The notes: generated by a model from the letters alone, not told the origin. DNA of 64,000 bases from Elgaria multicarinata webbii (GCF_023053635.1 NC_086182.1:30551501-30615500), one strand, 5' to 3'; counted from the stretch's first letter, positions 10,924 through 22,867 are shown. Translations and numbers: made by a program.

Positions 10924-11331
10924 CATGGGTTCTCAACAAGGAGGGAAGGAAATGGGACCACTATTCAGCAAAGTATGATGTCCTGTAGATTATGTCTTCC
11001 TACACATGTTATTAAAAACGTCCCAGAAAAGTGTCCTGTCGTCTGCAAAAGCCAGGCCTTTGCTCTGTTTTCCCTCCCTCCCTCGCAATCCTAGAAGTTT
11101 CAAGCTTCCCATTTAAAGGGGCAACGCAAAGCATGGGAGCTGAGAATGTAAAGGGGGCCATGCGTTGCCCCTTTAAATGGGACTAATATAGAAAAAAATA
11201 AAAGATTTCCAATATTATCTGCATATTATTTGGAATGCACCTTTTAAGTTAGACTATCTTGGGAAGGGGGGAATTATAGTCTGAACAATGGTGAAAGGGG
11301 GGAATGGAGCAAAAAAGGTTGAGAACCACTG
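10924..11331. mobile_element. hAT MITE with exact 8-bp TSD
   Basis: The element begins CATGGGTTCTCAAC and ends GGTTGAGAACCACTG, the CAGTGGTTCTCAAC inverted terminus common to many vertebrate hAT elements. It is flanked by an exact 8-bp duplication, GACTAAAG, at 10916-10923 and 11332-11339. It is 408 bp long and non-autonomous. An internal inverted pair AAGGGGCAACGC/GCGTTGCCCCTT lies at 11118-11176. It sits inside an older AT-rich palindrome. Confidence 0.85.
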
Positions 11332-11339
11332 GACTAAAG

Positions 11340-13137
11340 CATGAGTGGTTCAGTCTACTGAGGAAATTTGCACAAATTAGGAAATTTGCTGAAATTAAAC
11401 TGGGAATCAGGAACAATTTGGGGGTATTTTGGGCAGACACATTCTCACGCTCACATTCAGAGTTTCAAATGGGACATGCTCACATGTTTTGTGAGCAAAA
11501 ATGGAATTCTCATTACATCAGTAGTGAGTAACCAATGCTTTGATTTTAAAGAGGTGTGCCCTTTAAAAAAAAAGTATCTTCTATGAAGAGAGATACTTAC
11601 CTTAATAGCATTTGAATGATAAAAGTCCCTGTGGTCTCTGATGCATTAATACCTGCGGTAAAACACCCAAGCCAGGGTGTGGTGGGGGAGGCTGCCCTTC
11701 AACACCTCAGCCTTGTGAACGATCAACAGGAACAAAATTACTTTCCTAAAGGAGAACCAGCAGGAACTAGACACTGATGCTCCAGAAGATGCAATGAGGA
11801 GTCTATGTGAAGAGTTGGAGGATAGGCAAACGGAGAAGCCTCATCCTCTCCAGACCAGCCGTGTTCCAGTTCTAGGAGTGTTCTCCTTTGAGCTTCTCTT
11901 TGGATGCCATCCTATGCATCCGAAGTCCCATTTAACTGAGTGCTCGAATCACAAGAGAATATATGGGCCCATACTGAAATCTACAAGCCATATTATGGAA
12001 TGCCTCACAATTTTATCCCGATCGTGTCCCCTGGTAGCTTTCTAAAAAGAAAAAGATGAGAAGCAATAGTTGAGGATGCTCTGCCAACCCCCGCCATTTA
12101 ATTGCTGGACTGGCTTCCAAGTAAACATGCGCAGGACGGGGCACGTTGTCCCACACGTCGGAGAACCTCTCCAGTCTCCGTACGCCACTTCCTTTGCTAA
12201 ACAAATGCCAGCATAAACAAATCCCTTCAAATCTCTGGACACAATCCAGGATCCCTTTGGGTTTCTCTTCTCCCTGCTCTCCTGGCACGTTGGCCAGATT
12301 TGCGGCTGCGTTCCTTGCTCCCTGTTCGACGCTTACTTTAGAGCATCGCCTTGAAAACAACATTTAATTGCAGCTTTCTGCAAAGAGACATCAAAAGGTA
12401 AGGGCTTAGGCTGGGGGCGGGGAGGGGGGGTCACGTGCTCCTGGCCGTGGGGGGAGAAGGCACAAGTGAATAGAGGCCGACTTTGAATAGGCATTGTGTG
12501 GCAGGGGGCGCGTTCCCCTCCTCGTGTGCTCTTTGACCCAGATATGATCTAATGGATAGAAAGGAGACCCTGACAATGCCAGCCTCAAGAAGCTTTGTGG
12601 ATGTTTAAAGCCCTATATTTAGAGATAGGCTCAGCTGTCCCCCAGCCCCAGCATGGCCACTCGGCTGCAGAAGGAAAGCCAGGTGGGGCTGGCATTGGGG
12701 TGGACGGAGCCCCATGCCAGAAACGAGCAAGACTTCTGAGCCATGTCCGCTGGATGAAATCGGGAGTGCTCCACCAGGTTCCCAGGGTGGCATTGTCAAT
12801 TGTTTTGTCAGTGGGGGGGGGTGGAGGGAGGGAGGGAGGGGGAGTGGTGAAGTCCAAGGAATTGCCATTTTGTCCTGATGAAGGAGCCACTGGCGACACC
12901 GCTCCTGTTTTATCTTGTGTTGTAATTGCTAACGTCACGGCGCGTGGCTTTTATTCTTGTTTTGCTTAAATGTTTGCTTGACGGTTGTGGGCTTTTTGTT
13001 CATCGCTTTGAGCAATTGTGGAATTAAAAAGAAGGGGGGGGGGGGAAGAGATCCTTCCAGGATAGGGAAATGTGTTTCCTCTGACATGTGATTAAAGGAA
13101 GAAGGTCACATTTTTTATTTCCTGCAAAAGCGAAGGA
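11340..13137. other. Intergenic, mostly unannotated
   Basis: The right arm of the old palindrome runs to about 11420. The rest is unique-looking DNA: a GA-rich stretch near 11750-11850, a GC-rich stretch near 12400-12500, a GGAGG-rich run at 12815-12842 and a G run at 13035. No coding exon, tRNA or clear transposon was recognised. Confidence 0.4.
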
Positions 13138-13548
13138 ATCATAGAATCATAGAATAGCAGAGTTGGAAGGGGCCTACAAGGCCATCTAGTCCAACCCCCT
13201 GATCAATGCAGGAATCCACCCTAAAGCATCCCTGACAGATGCTTGTCCAGCTGCCTCTTGAAGGCCTCTAGTGTGGGAGAGCCCACAACCTCCCTAAGTA
13301 ACTGGTTCCACCATCGCACTGCTCTAACAGTCAGGAAGTTTTTCCTGATGTCCAGCCGGAATCTGGCTTCCTGTAACTTGAGCCCGTTATTCCGTGTCCT
13401 GCACTCTGGGAGGATCGAGAAGAGATCCTGGCCCTCCTCTGGGTGACAACCTTTTTAGTATTTGAAGAGTGCTATCATGTCTCCCCTCAATCTTCTCTTC
13501 TCCAGGCTAAACATGCCCAGTTCTTTCAGTCTCTCTTCATAGGGCTTT
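13138..13548 (-). mobile_element. CR1 LINE 3' fragment
   Basis: Reverse orientation, with the terminal ATCATAGA repeats at the left. It encodes only the last part of the CR1 reverse transcriptase ([19 protein letters not shown] region to the C-terminus), then breaks off after the GGGCTTTG motif. Confidence 0.9.
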
Positions 13549-14214
13549 GAAAAAGTCCTCTGAACGTCTCCTCCTATGAAACCCCACTTGTTGTGTTGGC
13601 AGCATCACATTCTAGAGTTTGCCCCGTGAAGCGCTTCAAATTTGCCTTGAGTTTTGCACCAAGCACCCCCCTTGCTTCTGTTCCTAGACAAATTTCACTG
13701 GTCTTCAGAAGCCCTGTTTTGCTTTCTTTGAAATTTCCTTGGATGTTTTTTTTCACTCAAAGAGGAATTTCCAAACAATATATATTAAATAATTTATTTA
13801 TTTATTTTACTTCAGCCAACGTGGAATGGCCCCTCGACATTCAGAGTAGCATCTAGCAGGTCCACTTGTGCATGGCCAAAAAAGAGGAAATGCATCCTCA
13901 GAAAAGAGGGCACTAATTTGTATAACATTTGCATATGCTAATTTGGATGGAAGGATAGATAGATGCAAATATAGAAATAATTGCTATAATTTAAATAGAA
14001 ATATGTAAAGATGCAGCCAACGTAGCTAAGCCCTTCTTGCTCATAGGAACTATGGAAGAAGGGAAGCTGCAGGCAACCAGAATTAAAAGCCCCCAGGGAT
14101 CTTAGGGCAGCCTACAAGACGTTTCACCCACCCTGCTTGGACATTCCCATCCCATGATGCTCCATTTAACTCCCCTTCCTGCCAGCAGACTATGCAGCTG
14201 CTTTGCAAAGCTTC
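13549..14214. other. Intergenic, nothing recognised
   Basis: Unique-looking sequence with a short TTTA run at 13790-13807 and an AT-rich part near 13930-14010. No gene or family was recognised. Confidence 0.4.
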
Positions 14215-14640
14215 CTTGGGAACTCATTAATTCGGCATGATAATTAACGAGCTTGGAGGACAGCAACGAGGGCCTTCTCAGTGGTGACCCCCCCCCAATT
14301 ATGGAATGATCTCCCCGACAAGGCCTGCCTGTTGCCAGCATTGTTATCTTTTTGGCACCAGGTCAAGACTTTTCTCTTCTCCCAGGAATTTAACAGCATG
14401 TGTTGAGATTTTGCCATCTTTGACTGAAAGCTCAAAGTTGTTTGGAAATGGATATTATCTTTGTATATTGTCTGTTTTTGTGGTTTCAATTTTTTGTATA
14501 TCGATTTTTAATGTTTAATGCTTTAGTCTGTTGTAAACAACCCAGGGAGCTTCGGCTATGTGGCGGTACAGAAATGTAAATAATAATAATTACAATAATA
14601 ATAATAATAATAACAACAACAACAACAACAACAACACAAC
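14215..14640 (+). mobile_element. L2-type LINE 3' end
   Basis: The end of an L2-like frame (FSVVTPPQLWNDLPDKA-like reading) is followed by the 3' tail GGGAGCTTCGGCTATGTGGC and a run of AAT then AAC triplets at 14578-14640. Forward orientation. Confidence 0.7.
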
Positions 14641-15060
14641 ACACTGCATCCCTGACATGGAAGAGGGGCCTAATGGTTACTCACCTCAGAGACCCTCCCA
14701 GCTCCTTGGCTGAGCTGTGTGGCATGGCAGAAGGCCTGCAGGCATTGCTGATGATGATTTCGGGTTGGGGGGAAGGCACAGTCACATAATGTTGACTAAG
14801 GTAGCAGCTGCCTGGACGTCAGCTGAAGGTTGGTTTGGCCGGGGGAGGAGGGGGGGAATAGAGTCCACCAGGGAGGGTTGCTGATGGTGGAAAAGCAGTC
14901 CTGAAGAGCCAGGAGCACAAGGTTTCGAATGCAGCCGCATCTCGTCCGAAGAGGCTTTTCAGAAGAACGGACGAGCCAGTCTGGATCCGAGGGACGAAAG
15001 AGCCGGTCCAGTGGGCCTGTGCATGGCTCCGCTCTGTGCCTTTCGCCGGCGCTTCTCCAA
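14641..15060. other. Intergenic, GC-moderate, nothing recognised
   Basis: Unique-looking. A G-run at 14839-14858 is the only notable simple sequence. Confidence 0.3.
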
Positions 15061-15250
15061 GTATTTTTATGCTCCCCGGGGAGCCCAGCGAGTTTGCCTC
15101 AATGAAAGTGAACTCGTTCATTTAAACCTGACTATAGGCTGCTCCGGCCCCCTGCTGGGTTAATTATCCTGTAGTTCTAAACTGATTGCTGTACACTAAA
15201 GCGTAAGCCCTCCTTTATTTATTTACTGACTACATTAACCGCAGCGCTTG
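15061..15250. promoter_or_regulatory. Candidate conserved non-coding element
   Basis: A repeat-free block with TTAATTA, CATTTAAAC and TTATTTATTTA-like homeobox-type words in a balanced background. It is unlike the transposon debris around it. A second similar block lies at 15715-15840 (TTAATTACG, GGTAATTAGTG, TTTAAATTATTGA). The call rests on texture only; an alignment to chicken, anole and human would decide it. Confidence 0.3.
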
Positions 15251-15714
15251 TGCTCCTTTTCTTTAGATGCAAACTGTTCAGCCCTTTTTTGGTGCCCTGG
15301 GCTTTTGATGCCACCACGGCGCAGGGCCTGCGAGGTGGGTTAAAGGCAACACGGCCCGGTTCTTACGCAGCTCCTGCTCTTTTCAACAAGGGGGTTGTGC
15401 AAGAGAACTTCCTGGCGGATTGCACCCCGTTAATAATTAGCAGACGAGGAGGGGGCCACTCAGGTTTTCCTCCCCAGGTATCGATACATCTTGAGCCAGC
15501 CCAGGGCAGGCCTCGACGCAACTTCAAAACCCTCCCCGGGTCTCTCTCATCAAGCCTTGCTCTGGACCGTGGGGAGGGAGGGGGCATCTTTGCTGGGAGG
15601 GGGATCTCGCTGGCAAATCTGGAGCCAGGGAGCTGTTGAGAACTAGCCTTGCTTGGGGACGGGGACGGGGACGGGGGTGGGGTGGGCGGGGAGGGGAGGG
15701 GTTGTTGCCATGCT
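15251..15714. other. GC-rich intergenic spacer
   Basis: GC-rich sequence with a GGGGAC tandem run near 15655-15676. Long open frames on both strands (15250-15639 and 15363-15731) overlap each other and look like base-composition artefacts. Confidence 0.35.
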
Positions 15715-15840
15715 GGGCTGCATAATCCCATAAAAATTAAAATGCAGTTAAACGTTAATTACGTGGAATCTACGGGGGTAATTAGTGTCACTTAATGTAA
15801 AGTGTTGTTTATACTTTAAATTATTGATGAGCTCCTCTCA
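15715..15840. promoter_or_regulatory. Candidate conserved non-coding element
   Basis: An AT-rich, repeat-free block with several ATTA/TAAT core words (TTAATTACGTGG, GGTAATTAGTGTC). It may form one regulatory unit with 15061-15250. Texture-based inference only. Confidence 0.3.
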
Positions 15841-16154
15841 GCCGCTCCATCCAGGGAAAGGGGCTCTTCACTTGGGAACGCCCCTTCTACACACACACCC
15901 CATTCACAAGATCCTAGCTGAGGTGATCCAACCACACTCTCCCTGCAAAGATGTTGTTTGACTGGGGGAGGAACCTCCATTGCCTTGTCTACCCATGCCT
16001 TTTCTTGGTGGTGGGGGGTTTGCTTTACAGGTCCCATAAGCAGAAAAGCACAGGCAGAATCCAAACTTTCTATCATTTCTTCTCCCTGTTCTTCTCCTTG
16101 GACCCCAAATACCTTAAGGGTGGACTCCTGAGGGCAACCCATAACCCAGAGCTA

Positions 16155-16321
16155 TGAGGCCACTGCAGAAAAGACCCTGTCTCATGTAGGTGGCTGTGTA
16201 ACAGCTCTCAAAGAGCAGCAAAGGAGAATCATAACAGCAGCAGAGAAAAAGAAGTTTGGGGTATAATCCTAGACACTCCCATATGAGTTGGTAAACATAG
16301 GATTGTATTGTCAGTTGCGGT
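16155..16321 (-). repeat. Left arm of a 1.1-kb-spaced inverted repeat
   Basis: This segment, with TTTGGGGTATAATCC and CATAGGATTGTATTGT, is the reverse complement (with differences) of 17073-17245. Both contain an L2-like coding scrap (CATGAGGCAGGGTCTTTTC in the right arm). Confidence 0.7.
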
Positions 16322-16692
16322 GCATGTGAAGGCAGGAAAAAGAAGGCTGGATGGGACATGTTGAGAACTGTAGAACTTTAGCCTGCCGAAACATGCATAG
16401 GATTGCACATTGAGGAAATCTAAGAGTAAACCAGGGTTTTTGGCAAACAATTCCAGCCAAACAATGTCTCCCCACTTTGGGGTGATTTTAGGCTAAAAAG
16501 TTGTCTTTCTCATTGAAATCATCCTCACTTGCCTTCACTCTCAAATGCCCTTATAAGACCTAAGCAATGTCTTCAGACAGCCCCATCTCATGTCACATCA
16601 TGTTATTGTATTTACAGACAGCCAATGATGCCATGCAATGTTGGGACATGTCAGACAGTTTATTACATGATCCCTGTTTGAGTGGGATCGGC

Positions 16693-16693
<1 letters not shown>
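16322..16693. other. Intergenic, nothing recognised
   Basis: Unique-looking sequence lying between the arms of the inverted repeat. No family recognised. Confidence 0.3.
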
Positions 16694-16729
<36 letters not shown>

Positions 16730-16930
16730 TATTTGTTACCCGCCTCTCCCTCTGGATCGAGGCGGGGTACTACACAAATGCCATAAAATACATATAATTG
16801 ATTAAAACATTTAAAACTAATACATTATTAAAAGCAGCACAGGATTAAAAGGCATCTTAAAATTCAGCTGGGTAGGCCTGCCGGAAGAGACCAGTCTTTA
16901 TAGCTTTCTTAAAATCTGGAACATACTAAC
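16694..16930 (-). mobile_element. L2-type LINE tail with (CAT)n
   Basis: A (CAT)n run of about 11 units at 16694-16728 heads a reversed L2-like 3' end containing the CCCGCCTCTCCCTCTGGATC tail motif. It then carries an AAAGCTATAAAGACTGGTCT-type reading in reverse, the FKKAIKTGL-type C-terminus. Confidence 0.6.
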
Positions 16931-17072
16931 CTTCATTTTTAAAAAAAAATGTGTTCTTCAGAAGGTTGGCTGGGAATATAGCTTGATTGATTTAGGATTG
17001 AAGGAAAGTACCTGTGTGTGCTGTCTCCCTTTTTACTCAAGAGAGAGAGAGAGATACACATGTTTCAGAACA

Positions 17073-17245
17073 CCACAACTAACAATACAATCCTATGTTT
17101 ACCTACTCAGATAGGATTGTATAGGATTATACCCCAAACTTCTTTTTCTTGGCTGCTGTTACGATTCTCCCTTGCTTCTCTTTGAGAGCTGTTACGTGGC
17201 CAACTACATGAGGCAGGGTCTTTTCCGCAGTGGCCCCATGGCTCT
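17073..17245 (+). repeat. Right arm of a 1.1-kb-spaced inverted repeat
   Basis: The inverted partner of 16155-16321. The arm continues into an L2-like fragment to about 17540. Confidence 0.7.
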
Positions 17246-17540
17246 GGAATGGGTTGCCCTCAAGGGTCCATCAGAGCCCATCAATGCAGACTTTTATAAA
17301 GGCCTACTAGCTTACCCTGGCCTTCCTTGGTTACATTTGACTGAACTGCTCTGCTCTGTAGCTGCAATTATGTTGCAGGCTTGCAGTAATGTTTTACTGC
17401 TCATGTTTTGTTAATTTTTTGCTTCTTTAGTATAGCATTAGAATTTTTTTTATTCTATGAATCTTAATGTTTTAAATCACTTGGCAGGGCTTCTGCCCTA
17501 AACGGTAGCCCAGGATTAATTTTAATAAATAAAATGATTG
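17160..17540 (+). mobile_element. L2-type LINE 3' end, old
   Basis: Forward reading gives FRSGPMALEWVALKGPSE, the RLWN-type block of L2-like reverse transcriptases in degraded form. A 3' region follows with TTTTAAATCACTTGGCAGGG and an AATAAAT end. Its left part belongs to the inverted-repeat arm. Confidence 0.5.
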
Positions 17541-18870
17541 CTCTCAAACCTTGACTCCCAGTTAAATTCCATTTCAGCCCTCAAAGTGAGCTTGTACGAG
17601 GGCAGGGATTCCTTTAAATATTATTATTTAAGTATATATTTGTAATATCATTGCAGCTTTGTGGAACAGAGAACTAGGCAAGGTATCCCTATAGACCCAC
17701 TACACCCCGGTAGAGATGTTGCTAATAACCAGTCAACTCCCTCTCCCGTGCCCGACAAAAGCACATGGCCACAAAATGGTCTTGCGAATTTTGCCCTATA
17801 GCTCCTCAGCTGGCCTTCTCAGGCCCTTGAAATCAAGGATTTTTCTCCACCTTTTTCTTGCTTCTCCACTCTGTGGGGTATGAGCGGACTGAGTTGGGGA
17901 GATGAGACACCTGCTGTGGGAAGATCCATACCCCTTCTCAGCCTGGAAGCTTGCATGCCATAGAACCACTGGGCTACGCTGCCATCGTGTGGACAACCAA
18001 CGACATGTTCGTGTCTTGCTGGATGACGATGGAGCGAACAACTCACATTATCTTAGGAGTGCCTGTTTTAGCAAAGCACATTACCAGCTCTAGGAGTTCT
18101 TTTAGTGGTGGTGGTGGTGGTAAGATGCCTTCTGTGTGTCCCCTTGTTCTGTTCTCTGCTGATTTTGCAGCAGAGAGCAGAACTAGTGGATTCCTCCTCG
18201 TTCTGTTCTCTGCTGCAAAATCACTTCTCTCTAGACCTGATCTGTACCATTAACAAAAGGAGAGTGCAAGGCAAATGAAAAAAATCACTTGATCGCTTCA
18301 CTTTTGCCACTGCTTGCATGCCCAGAGATGGAAGCTGGACAGGCTGTGGCAGCAACAAGTAGGAGCTGGAGTAGGGCCGGGAGGCCTAAACCCAGCAAAG
18401 AAAGCTTCCATAGAATAAGAGAAAGTCACAATCTGACCATCAAAGCCCTCCTGTGTGCGCAACACATCCTGAAGTGCCTGTGAAACACATTTGAACATGA
18501 GATTTAATCCGTGTTGTTTCTGCAGCCATGGTGACCTGGAACTAATGATTTCCACAGTTGTGGCTGCACTTTTGCAAATGTATGACTTGCAGCTAGCTGG
18601 ATTGCTGCATTTGCATCTATCAGCCATCTGAGTCTCACACGGCATTCCCCACACAAATAGATCCCCAGGATTGGTCAGGACTGGACAGATGGGTCTGCAG
18701 AAAGGACAGGCTGGAAAGAACCAATGGAGCATTCAGTCCAGCCCCTACGTCTAAACCAGGGCCATCTACTCACCAGCGCCACAAAGACTGACCAGTGTGA
18801 TCCATCTCCTAGTGTGCAGAAGCATAAGAGAACATGAGTGAGAGATGCAAATAAATACATTAATAAAATT
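17541..18870. other. Intergenic, unannotated
   Basis: No family recognised. A local duplication at 18140-18225 repeats GTTCTGTTCTCTGCTG twice around an inverted GCAGCAGAGAGCAGAAC, a small hairpin-forming cluster. (TGG)n sits at 18103-18120. Confidence 0.35.
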
Positions 18871-19909
18871 TTAAAAAACCAAATCGAGGGTAGATTTGGT
18901 AGCAGTCTGATGCATGGCGCTGGTCTGGAGGTGCATAGAATAAGGCTCATCCATTCCCACATGCAAAAGGGAATTCTGGATGATGATGGTGATGAATTTG
19001 TTATCTTGGATGGAGTTGTATTCATTGATAAGTGTCCCAATCCTTTGGCTAAACATGAGGACACATTGGGAAAGAGAACCCTCAAAGCTGAGGCCATAGA
19101 GCCTTTCCCTAAAGTTAGATGGAGAAGGGAGTGAAAAGAGGAGAGCCCCTAAAACCTGAGCCTTCTGGTTTAGAAGCAGCAGGCAGTATCCGCCCCTAGC
19201 AGACTCAGGTCCACCCATGGAGACAAGCTCCCAAGTGGGATGGGAATGGATGGGTGTCCTTGCTGCACCAGGGTGCCCGTAGTTCCCCCAATCCTGCATT
19301 TGCTCCTGAATGTCCACATGGCACATGCATACACACACCTTGCACCAGGCAAGGCTAGATCGATGTGCCGATTGGATTTGTCTGTTGAAGCATTTGATGT
19401 TACATGAAGGCAGCTCATTCCAGCGGTTGTTAATTGCCCGTTGCAGTGATCGGGTCTGTAGCACCATCGATCTCGCTAGGATCAATGGGGCTGATTTAGT
19501 GTCTTACTAACTCTTTAGCTGGACACCTCATCAATAGCCAGCCACTTACAGATCATCAGCACATTATTGTAGGCCTCACTACCAAGATCCCACACTGGCA
19601 TCTGCCTGGCTCCCACCTGCCAGTCATCCTGATTTTTTCCTGCAAGTGAGATGGTCCTCATTGCAGCCCAATGTCCAACAGTCATGGGAAGGACTTCAGG
19701 GTTTCCATCAAAACTGATCCAAAGACCATGCTGAAGTTTGCGGATGTAATGAACTTCTCAAGCGGGTTCCATTCCTTATCCACTATGCTCCACAAATTGT
19801 CCTGCAGAAAATCCAGCTCATTCAGACGAGAGTTGGTTGCAGTGTATAACCTATCACAGAAACTAACTCTAGATGATGACCAATGCATGCAGGCTGCAAG
19901 CTGAACCAT
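18871..19909 (-). pseudogene. Unrecognised decayed reading frame
   Basis: The minus strand has coding-like stretches in more than one frame. One is 75 residues at 19682-19909 (containing NELDFLQDNLWSIVDKEWNP). Another is 204 residues at 18871-19485 (containing LQRAINNRWNELPSCNIKCF). They read like protein rather than random sequence, but I do not recognise the family and cannot exclude chance. If it is real, it is broken in several places. Host pseudogene, transposon and old viral insertion are all possible. Confidence 0.2.
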
Positions 19910-20914
19910 TCATGAAGCAAAGACTGGTTGGTCCAGTGCCTGGGGAAAGTTTTCTTTGGACTCATAGGCTACCAGGAAACTTCCTTGGCCAGCCCTTGGT
20001 CAAAGTCTGTCTTTGGAAAGTAGGAATAATCATGCTGGCTCAGGCGGGTTCCACACATTACATAGACACATATCTGGGTTCGTCAGTGAGTGTACACTTA
20101 TATGAGTTTTATCAGAACTCTGTTCTTTTAAAAATAGTAATTTTAATATCATGTTGCTTTATTATTTTATTCTATCTGTTGTTCACTGCTCTGAAATCTT
20201 TTGGATGTGGTGTGGTATATAAATATTGGAAAGGAAGAAAGAAAGCTAGCTCCCCAGTTACTGTAACTGTGCAATGCATGTTGTTTGCATATTTTAGGTG
20301 TACACATAAGCCATCAGGGCAGAGATGTACACTTAGAAACATAATGTGTTAAATAGCCCTTGGATGAATCATCTATTTATCTCAATATATTGTTGCTCTA
20401 TACCATGGGGATGTCTGAAAACTGAGCACGAGGTCATCCCATGAGAACCACATCTTCTTAGATACAAAGACTTCAGCTTACCACACTTTCAAGAAGACTT
20501 GTCTATATTATCTAATCCCTTCAAAACACACCACATTCCATGGCAATGAGTCCAGCATGGAACATACGTAATATATGACAGGTAGCTTTCTTCACGCAAA
20601 AGTACAGCCACCTGTCAGCATCGGCTCCTTGAGGCTTGCTGTGAATTTTAGGCAGGGCAGATCTCACCCCAAATAAAGCATGCTCCCTTGGTCAGCTTCT
20701 CTTGCTTCAGTTGGAGTCCTGAGTTGGAGTTCGGATACAGGAAAGAGATAATGCTGAAAGACCAGCTCTTGTGAACAGCTGACTGATTGTGATAAGTATC
20801 CAGTCCCTGAAATGGATGGAAATGTGGGTGTCTGATTTTATAAGATGTTCTTCTGGGGCTTGTTTTTAATGCTATCTTGGTCACATTTCCTAAGTTAATC
20901 GCACATTGACTTTC
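19910..20914. other. Intergenic with a short L2 tail
   Basis: An L2-like tail (CACTGCTCTGAAATCTTTTG, then a GTGGTATATAAATATTGG end) lies at about 20155-20240 on the + strand. A GAAAGAAAG run follows at 20240. The rest is unassigned. Confidence 0.4.
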
Positions 20915-21400
20915 TATTATTTATTTATTTATTTATTTATTTAAAACATTTATATCCTGCCCTATATCAATAAGATCTCAGGGCAGCATACAGATAAAAG
21001 CATACAGTATAAAACAGTAAATATACACAGCTAAAAACAAATTAAACCATAAACCAAGTTAAAACAATATATAATTTAAAAGCAGTAAAACTATTAAAAC
21101 AGTTAAAAGAATGTGCCAACTTAATGAATTCAACCATTAAAAGCTTTGTTAAAATAAACATGTTTTCACTTGGCGCCAGAATAAAATCAGCGTTGGCGCC
21201 AGTCGGGCCAACAAGGGGCGGGCATTCCACAGTCGGGGTGCCACAACAGAGAAAGCCCTCTCCCTTGTCCCATCATAGCGAATGTGTTGTGCTGGTGGGA
21301 TGCAGAGAAGGGCTCTTCTATACCCTTCCCCGAAATATAATTCCCCACAACTCTTTGCCACCATGCTGCTCCCTTTGAATAAACAAACTGGGATGAAATA
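20915..21400 (-). mobile_element. L2-type LINE 3' end
   Basis: A TTTA run at 20917-20943 heads a reversed L2 3' end. It carries TTTATATCCTGCCCTATATC, then a tandem TTGGCGCCA pair near 21172-21198, then the AFSVVAPRLWNARPLLA frame on the minus strand. The minus strand reading continues as LLCIPPAQHIRYDGTRER. Confidence 0.75.
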
Positions 21401-22290
21401 TTTGTAGTTCTTTCTCCCTGACATCCACAACACACCTACACACACACACACACACCCTTCCCAGCCTGTGAGGAGTCCTACGGCTAGAAGGGTGTCCTGC
21501 CACATTACTATTTCTTGCAAAGGGAGGAGTTGATTATAGGATCCCTTTTGCAGCAACAGAGACCCAGAGGGGTTTGACTGGAACAGACGATCTGCAATGT
21601 TGACAGATGGATAGGAGTGTAGGTGGTTAGCAGTTTTTGACATCAGCTACGGTTCGGTATTTTCAACACAGAATGAGGTGCTTATTTTCCTCTGCCTTTC
21701 GTTCCTTTGGGCTTTGTTGTGGCCTGAAGCACCCACACAGATGTTAACCCCCTGCTTAGCAACTTATGCGGGGAAACTGTTTTGGAAAAACCCTGCCAGC
21801 ATTTGGCCATTGATATGAGTGAAGAAGGGAGAGAGGTTCCTTCTGGACATTAACACTGTAAATCCAGGGACACTGTCCATGGTGCTGAAAAACACCCTCA
21901 TAACACGTTTTGCTCTGGATTTCTGATTTGATCCCAGAACATGAATTAGAAAAGAAATGGTAACTTGATATTTTTATTGGGATCAATTTTACACCCAGTT
22001 AACAGCATGAGAAGTTTTGGGAGGCAGAATGGAACGGCAGCTAACTCTCAGATGTATGAGAGAGAGAGAGATTACTGTAATCACCAAGGAATCTAACAAT
22101 GCAATCTTGTACGTGTCTACTCAGTGGGTCTTACTCCCAAGAAACACTGTACAATCAGAGACTAAGAAATCCTTCTCTATGCCAGTTACACTTTAGATGC
22201 AATAATGAATTAGTTTAAATTCCCAGCAGTTAATGTAAACTAGACACTCTTTAAGAGTGAGCTGCACAATTTATTTGTCCTCAGAATATT
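21401..22290. other. Intergenic, nothing recognised
   Basis: A (CA)n run at 21437-21455 and a (GA)n run at 22057-22071 are the only simple features. No gene. Confidence 0.3.
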
Positions 22291-22525
22291 GTTAGGTAGT
22301 GTTATTTATTTATGTGTTTATTTATACCTAAATAAATGTTAGGTAGTGTTATTTATTTATGTGTTTATTTGTTACATATAGATCCTACCTTTCCTCCAAG
22401 GAGCTCAAGGTGGCAACAGGTTAGTCCCAGTTTACCCTCACAACAACCCTGTGAGGTAGGTTAGGCTGAAAAGTGGTGATGTGATTCCTTCAGCTGTGGG
22501 GCGGTATATAAATGTAATAAAGAAA
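22291..22525 (-). mobile_element. MIR-like SINE 3' part with duplicated TTTA tail
   Basis: Reading on the minus strand, CCTACCTCACAGGGTTGTTG, then GAGCTCCTTGGAGGAAAGG and TATAAATAAA form the 3' half of the MIR-like reptile SINE also seen at 60872-61115. The tail region GTTATTTATTTATGTGTTTA is present twice (from about 22299 and about 22348), a short tandem duplication. A GAAA run follows at 22521. Confidence 0.6.
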
Positions 22526-22867
22526 GAAAGAAAGAAAATAAAGAAAAGAAAAGAAACTCCCCTTCTCCAGATACTTAAGAAGGAGGTGTTCTGTGCCCTC
22601 TTATTTATCACCCATACATCCTATTCTGGGTCAAAGTTACTCCAGCACTTTCTGTTCAGTTCAAGGAATATCCAGTTTATTGCACAACACAGAGGTGGAC
22701 GACAAGAAGAGAATTTGCTTGCTTTGCAAGACAGTTCAGGTGATAATATTAGTGTCAAGTAGTCACGGATTGCAGAGTTGCTGTAGAACAGTAATTACAA
22801 AATAGGTGGATAGTCTGAGCATCGTCCATTCTTGGGAATGAATGACTGGGAAACATGTCAAGATATA

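Noticed and set aside
15250-15731. Overlapping 122-129-codon frames on both strands
   Set aside because: Both are open because the segment is GC-rich with few stop codons; no splice or start context.
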